A DNA stretch of 64,000 nt, taken from NCBI GenBank assembly GCA_022578965.1, contig MU400571.1, forward strand, positions 62,001-126,000, written 5' to 3'. This DNA comes from Xylaria sp. FL1777 (taxonomy: Eukaryota; Ascomycota; Sordariomycetes; Xylariales; Xylariaceae). Shown one piece after another: positions 58,696 to 64,000 of this stretch. The notes below the pieces were generated by a model that worked only from the letters and a program-made list of their open reading frames with translations, did no database searches and had not been told where the DNA came from. The position numbers were made by a program, and so were the translations under genes. Position 1 is the first letter of the stretch. Every line of letters starts with the position of its first letter.

Positions 58696-59897
58696 ATGGC
58701 GAGGACTTTTCTTAGGAAATTTTAATGCTATCAGACAACCAGGAAGCTTTAGACTCCTACATGGTGCCGAAACCGTTAAAACGTCCGCCAGCGAGTTTCG
58801 CTAATTCGGCGTGGCTCTTAACGAGCATCGCACCAAGGATATAGAACAGAGTCACCAGACTTATTATCTATTGGATCTCAGGTTGAGATTTTGCAGACAG
58901 GGAGTCTGGAAATTTGGAGGATAAAAACTAGCATAACAGCTGATTTTACAAACTGGCATTACGGAAGCATATATTAATACTCTGGAATACCCTGCTTCAC
59001 GACGACAACAGTATGCTATCCACGAGAAGGATATAGCTATTTGCTTTTATCACAACGTGTAACGTTAGAGATTGGAATCAATCTCATGATCCCATTGCCA
59101 GGCACGGGCTCGCCAGCTTCGGCGACCCGGGGCCTGGCTCGCTTCGTTGTGTTCAACACAGGGAGCCTAGCCCAGCATTTATCAGGCTGAGACGTTTATT
59201 CGATTACTTGTATATATGGGAATTATTCAATGCATCAAACGGCGCTGTGGAAATCTGTTTTATCATGTCTATGAAGAGCGAACAAAACGGTGTTAGCTCG
59301 GGCAAATTGGAACTGTCTTGCATTTACTCGGTGGGGGGTTGTAAGCATTGGTCGGTTACACATGTTCTGCGTTCTTCACTTTAGCCTAGAGACAGGGAAA
59401 TCGCCGATCGGTTCTCTATCATAGTAGCTTCATCGTATGTATGTATATATTCACCCTAGGCTACGCTCTCCAATACCCAATCTATTAACACGGGATTCCA
59501 ACTTTCCATGATCATGACATATCTCTTCATGCCTAACCGTACGTACCCAATTCCAAGGAGAGTGGAATGAATGGCGGGGTTTCTGAAATAGCACATGTCT
59601 TAAGGACCACATCGATGGACCAAGCACGGCATTGGGCCAAGTAGAGAGAGAGATAGAGAGAGGCGCTGGGGGACATCCAAGCTCCAAGAGCATGCAAGCA
59701 ACGCAAGTACGCAACTGAACTGCCGGCCGGCCGGTGGTATGCTCGGCGCCCCCATCACTGCAATCACTGCAGCATGTAGGGTATTAGGAAGACAACACAC
59801 GTCTGACGCTACCCACACGCACATCCATACATATATACACATACCTTCCTACACTATACACACAGACACGCAGACACACGGACGCATTGACACACGG

Positions 59898-59929
<32 letters not shown>

Positions 59930-62900
59930 GCAGAGCCTACTGATGAGTATTGCCCTTCAGCCCCCCTCCGCCCGAGTAGAGAGACTTCCCTGTAAACCAA
60001 AGCCACCCAGATTAGCGGGATACATACAGACCGGGGGGAGTTGGGGTTGAGAGGAGGGGGGGGTCCATGCTAGTATACGATGTAAGTAGCGTACTGTAGG
60101 TACCCTAGCGTCATTCCCTCAAACTCCCACGGCACTAAGGCAAGGCTGGGCGGAAAAGCTGCTCAGTATCTGTCTGTAGTGTACTGCGTAGTAGGTGATG
60201 ATTGATGTGCGAGTGCATGTGTGTGTACATGTATGTATGGATGTATGTGAGTGAAGTGTATGTGACACAGCAGCAGCCCAGGGCGTCGTCCATTACCAGT
60301 AATTCTCCCTTCGGGCTTGACTGCTCGATCGGGAATATTACGTGGTTTTCGGTACGAACTTCGGGCTTTTAGGTATGTAGTGTAAACCGGAAGAGTAAAC
60401 CGGCAATACCCGGCAGGCTAGAGCCAGGTATTTACTACTACTATTCGGATGATGCTAGTAGCGCTGCTGCCATGGTCAAATCCTCGGTGAAGTTGAAGCC
60501 CGCCCAGACTGGTGAATCTCTTCCTAGTGTAGATCCCTCAACTACCATATCTACACTAGTCTAGGTTGGCTAGTGCTCTTAGTCGTATTGCCGGTCGCCC
60601 TGGACACTATGTACGGGTTAGTGGCGCCGTGTGCTTGGGTCAGTCTCGCTACGTATATGCGTACTTACTTAGTATAGGTCTCGCTAGGTCTCGCTGGGCC
60701 TCGCTAGGTCTTGCAGCTGGCTGGATTACTTCGTCCTTCGTCCTTCTCGGCGAATGGGAGCGAATCAGCTGATGGCTCTTTCAACATCCTTCGGCGTTTG
60801 CCTTGGACTGGATGCCATGCACTCGTTATATACCACTGCGTCTACAAAAGTGCCCTACTGCCTACTACCGACCTACCTAACCTAGCGTAGGTACATTCAT
60901 TCATACTACTAGTATATATACTATACATCTATACATAGTACGTGTGTATATATATAGGTGACCACAGTAGTGTACTATGTATGACAACCTCTCCTGCATA
61001 CATACATACATGTACGTTGCAGATGGATTTATCAACCATACTATATGTAGTTGGCATCAGGTCCTAGGTTTGGTGGAATCAGCATAGGTACTTATGTTAT
61101 ATCTTGGTCAGCAGCAACCCCATCACAGTCCTAGTTGACGAGACCGGCAGAACAGTTATCAACAACTGTGTCTCCTTTTTTTTTTTGTTTTTTAATTCGA
61201 ATTACACCACAATTCAAAGGGTGTCATCGTCATAGCAGGGTTAAGCTGATGAGGCGTGCATACAACCACACCAACTTCAATTGCCCAACCATCATCGCTA
61301 CAAGAAGCATACCGTACGGCACTGCACCTCGCGCTGCGAGGCTGCAGCATGTATTGTACCTTAACCTTGGTTACAACGCACGCCGCTTCTTCCCACCCAC
61401 AGTGCAACGTGGCCGCCACATGCTTCTTCTACCAGCCACAAAACATGGCAGTCCTCCGTTCATTCGTCGCCCCCTTCCACGAACCCCACAGAGGGTTCAT
61501 GTACCGGAGCACGTTAGCGGAGCGACCGCTTCAGCTCCTCCTTGGCCTAACGGGGCCGTTGACATGACAAGAGCGTTTTGACTCCGTTCGAAAGGCACAT
61601 GACGCGAAATCTTACGCTTTTCGCACTCCGGATGCCCTCAGCTTAGTCTGCCTAATCTCTGCAACGGAACTAAATAGATAAAAAAAACACGTGGGCCATG
61701 AGAATTTCTTCAAGTCCCTCCGCCGGTCGGTAAGCCGAGTCACACGCGCCACTCGCTCTTCGATGCGCAGAGCTCGACGCAGTACGCATAGGTATGAGGT
61801 AGCCGTAGTGTACGCATATGTAGGTAGGTCCTTCGCAGGGTGCAAGGGCTGACGTGGCTTGCGCTAGGTACCTCCCCCAGTTCCCGTATATTCCCTCTCT
61901 TTATCAAGCTAGTTAGGTAGTTAGCTCTCTTTCTCTGTAGAATCGCGGGTATGTACCTTGTACTTCAGCGGGTTGTTGTGTCGTAGTCGGGGGAGGGAGT
62001 ACCGGCGCTACGGTTAGTTATAATGTTACATGCATAAGCCAAATTCAAGGAGGGCTCCTCCTGTGTTCTTAGTGCCTGGATACGAGACACGCCCTGGTAA
62101 CAGGTTTGTTACGGCCGCGGGCGGCTTGCGCTTCCTGGTAGAACGCCGCACCGGATCCTTCGGACACAATGAATGGTACCCTGGCAGGGCTTGTGTGGCC
62201 GCCTCTCTAGCCTCCCGGTCGGAAATACGGTGCGCTGTTCCAGTGGAGACATAGGGAGGAGGCTCTATCTACAGCACGACTCTGTCCTTCGCCCGTAAGT
62301 ATTGTTCGGATCCTCAATTCGGCTAAGCTTGTTTGCCTGTGACAAGGTCTCTACCCATACTAATACCTCCCAATATCGCATACCAAGGATCCTGCCAGGA
62401 GTTAATGTGATTCCCAGGCGGGCAAGCAGATCGCCATCGCTTGCCATTGCAAACAGGTAAGGAAAGGTATCCATTACACGAACCACATGTGTAGGCCGGA
62501 CGAGCATAAATGTCATTGCTTCTTTTGATCCCTCGGCATCGCTCCGCGCGTGTTTCATCACTCACCTAGGAGTGTGTACCCTCGGGATTCCATTGGACTT
62601 CACAGCAAGCCTCTCAGATCATGGCTTCCTTTGGCTGGAATTGATAGATCATGGCTGCAGTGGCGGCGCCGATCCAGGCGATCACCCCAACACTACCTCA
62701 ATACCTGCTCAGTTAATAAATGCGAGCACCAAAGTCCCCGATCGAGACACATTACACGCAGGACAACCATCATCCCACATCGTGCTTAGGTCATCATACC
62801 TTACTCGCATGCAGTAGGCAGTTGATGTCCATGGGCATTCATGGTATTATTCATGGTGGTTAGGGGAAGTATAGTCTATCGATAAGAATGCTGATAGGAG

Positions 62901-63178
62901 ATAAGTAGACATCGAATTATTTGTGGGGCCGCTATGATCTGCTTCACAGCACATGTGTCTCCTTTTTATCATGATACTTCGCGTTGCCCATCTTCAATCA
63001 ATCATGACGAAGCTTTGGATTCTTCATACCTCCACCCCTGCCATTCCTTCTCTGTAAACTAGCCCCAGATGCTGATTGACCTTCCCTATCGCTACTCACC
63101 TTGTGCCGGTTTCGCAGGCAGACGTGTCGAATCCGAGCCGCTTTAGCCCGGCGATTTACTCGCCCAAAGATCGCAATC
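58696..63178. other. 4.5 kb spacer, no convincing gene
   Basis: Starts with the 3' flank of the zinc-cluster gene. Contains a GC-rich patch at 59096-59170, a (CA)n run at about 59897-59922 inside a longer ACAC-rich tract (59806-59935), G-rich clusters at 60033-60063 and TAGGTAC motifs at 60870-60905. Frames at 61135-61581 and on both strands at 62265-62820 have no recognisable domains. Confidence 0.5.
59806..59935. repeat. ACAC-rich tract with a pure (CA)n core
   Basis: ACACRCA-type words fill 59806-59935, with a near-pure dinucleotide core at 59897-59922. Confidence 0.75.
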
Positions 63179-64000
63179 ATGGGCTTCTTCACAAGCCTCG
63201 CCAGCATCGCGGCGCCATTGTTTCTAATTGTGTCTCCGATATTGTCTTATGCCGATCAGGCCATCTCGATGCATCGCGCGAAGTCAAGTGCCGGCTTCTC
63301 CCTCGATATTCCGCTAATCATGCTTGTCGCGTCTATGTTTAGGTGAGTAAAACCTCGCGTTTCGTGTGAGCGTCCTGCTCTGTCGAGAATTCCGTCATTG
63401 ACTGGAAGCCCTAAGGATATTTTACTACCCCGGCGCAAAATACGATGTTGCTCTGCTTGTCCAGTCTTTCTGCAATATTTTCATGCAGGCTATTCTCTTG
63501 AAGATCGCCCTCGATCACCGCCCAGCTTCATCATCCAGGGGTGGAGATGCCGCGGTCCCTTTTGCCGGATCGCAGGACGGTCACTTAGGTCTACGGCGAC
63601 CCTACAAGTTTTGGCAGTGGCGCTCGTCGAAACCGTTGGTCTACCGTCCCTCTTGACCATACTGCTCTCAGCGACTAACCTCATTTCTCTTAGTTATTGG
63701 CAGTTTCTGCTGTATTTGTTCGTCACTCTATCCGTCCTCGAACTCCTCATTGCCCCATTCAATTCGATATACCCTACCTACTCGGTATTAATTGGATACA
63801 TTGGTCTTTCAGTCGAGGCCACGCTCCCTCTTCCACAGCTCTACGCCAATGCACAGTCTAAGTCGTGTAAAGGCTTCCGCTTCTCGGTATTGGCCAGTTG
63901 GATAGTAGGCGATTCCATGAAAATGTTTTGGTTCTTTACCGCTACAACAGAGATCCCTTTGGCTTTCAAGTTGTGTGGCGTCTTCCAAGCCATCTGCGAT
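63179..64000 (+). CDS. PQ-loop membrane protein of the Any1/SLC66A2 type (cut by right edge)
   Basis: Exons 63179-63342, 63416-63634 and 63694 to the edge give 230 residues, ending on a codon boundary with no stop. Introns of 73 and 59 bases have GTGAGT and GTTGGT donors; the second has a GACTAAC branch. The protein is multi-pass: hydrophobic segments lie at about 5-25, 40-55, 80-97, 130-150 and 157-178, with more at the edge. A first PQ-loop-like turn is SPILSYADQAISMHRAKSS, and a classic one is EATLPLPQLYANAQSKSCKG (Pro-Gln pair present). Any1/Cfs1 in yeast and SLC66A2 in animals act in endosomal and Golgi membranes and modulate lipid asymmetry. The order of motifs (PQ turn, FYYPG, QSFCNIFMQ, W.Y..F, PQ turn) fits that group. 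The third exon may continue past the window. Confidence 0.85.

Noticed and set aside
61135..61581. 148-codon plus-strand frame
   Set aside because: Starts at a non-ATG codon, with a T-rich beginning, no family features, and overlapping frames of similar length.
62265..62820. Frames on both strands with fairly protein-like translations
   Set aside because: They overlap one another, neither has flanking exons with matching phase, and no family was recognised.
1..64000. CRISPR array, prophage, transposase or secondary-metabolite cluster
   Set aside because: No regularly spaced direct repeats, no phage or transposase motifs, and no synthase, P450 or transporter groups were seen.

Overview
The window is nuclear DNA from a filamentous ascomycete fungus, most likely a Sordariomycete. 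The genes are short and carry compact spliceosomal introns (about 50-210 bp) with CTAAC/CTGAC/CTAAT branch sites. The proteins are fungal types: Zn2Cys6 regulator, Knr4/Smi1, Pdr16-like Sec14 protein, Alb1, Vps68. The spacers are full of the degenerate palindrome TAGGTACCTA. No bacterial, viral or transposon gene was recognised. Every gene model was spliced by hand by matching reading phase across GT..AG introns, so exon ends are predictions, although phase agrees at every junction given.

Layout. 1-7 kb: the 5' part of an unknown membrane-type protein (minus strand), a repeat-rich spacer, then two small secreted six-cysteine proteins that share one cysteine spacing. 7.6-13 kb: an acidic orphan protein, TRAPP subunit Trs31, a Pdr16-like lipid-transfer protein and an APH-type phosphotransferase. 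13-18 kb: DNA polymerase alpha B subunit (with two MluI boxes upstream), the spliceosomal protein MFAP1 and the ribosome-assembly factor Alb1. 19-27 kb: a membrane-anchored deubiquitinase (Ubp16/USP30 type), an acyl-protein-thioesterase-like protein that lacks its nucleophile, and exocyst subunit Sec8. 31-39 kb: Knr4/Smi1, Vps68/TMEM50, an intron-containing tRNA-Ile(UAU), the eight-exon Rai1 decapping enzyme and an Eht1/Eeb1-type alpha/beta hydrolase. 40-43.6 kb: the cohesin loader Mau2/Scc4 with a long Gln/His-rich head.

From 43.6 kb the character changes. A 13.5 kb stretch has no convincing gene. It holds simple repeats, G-quadruplex-type tracts and one possible decayed coding patch. It ends at a regulator whose zinc cluster lies near the C-terminus (57.1-58.7 kb). 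Another 4.5 kb empty stretch leads to a PQ-loop membrane protein of the Any1/SLC66A2 type, cut by the right edge.

Most of the genes are unrelated single-copy housekeeping genes (replication, splicing, RNA surveillance, ribosome assembly, membrane traffic, cohesion). I see no secondary-metabolite cluster, CRISPR or defence operon. The most unusual items are the secreted cysteine-protein pair, the catalytically stripped hydrolase, the MluI-box pair before POL12, start codons isolated on tiny exons, and the large gene-free stretch before the zinc-cluster gene.
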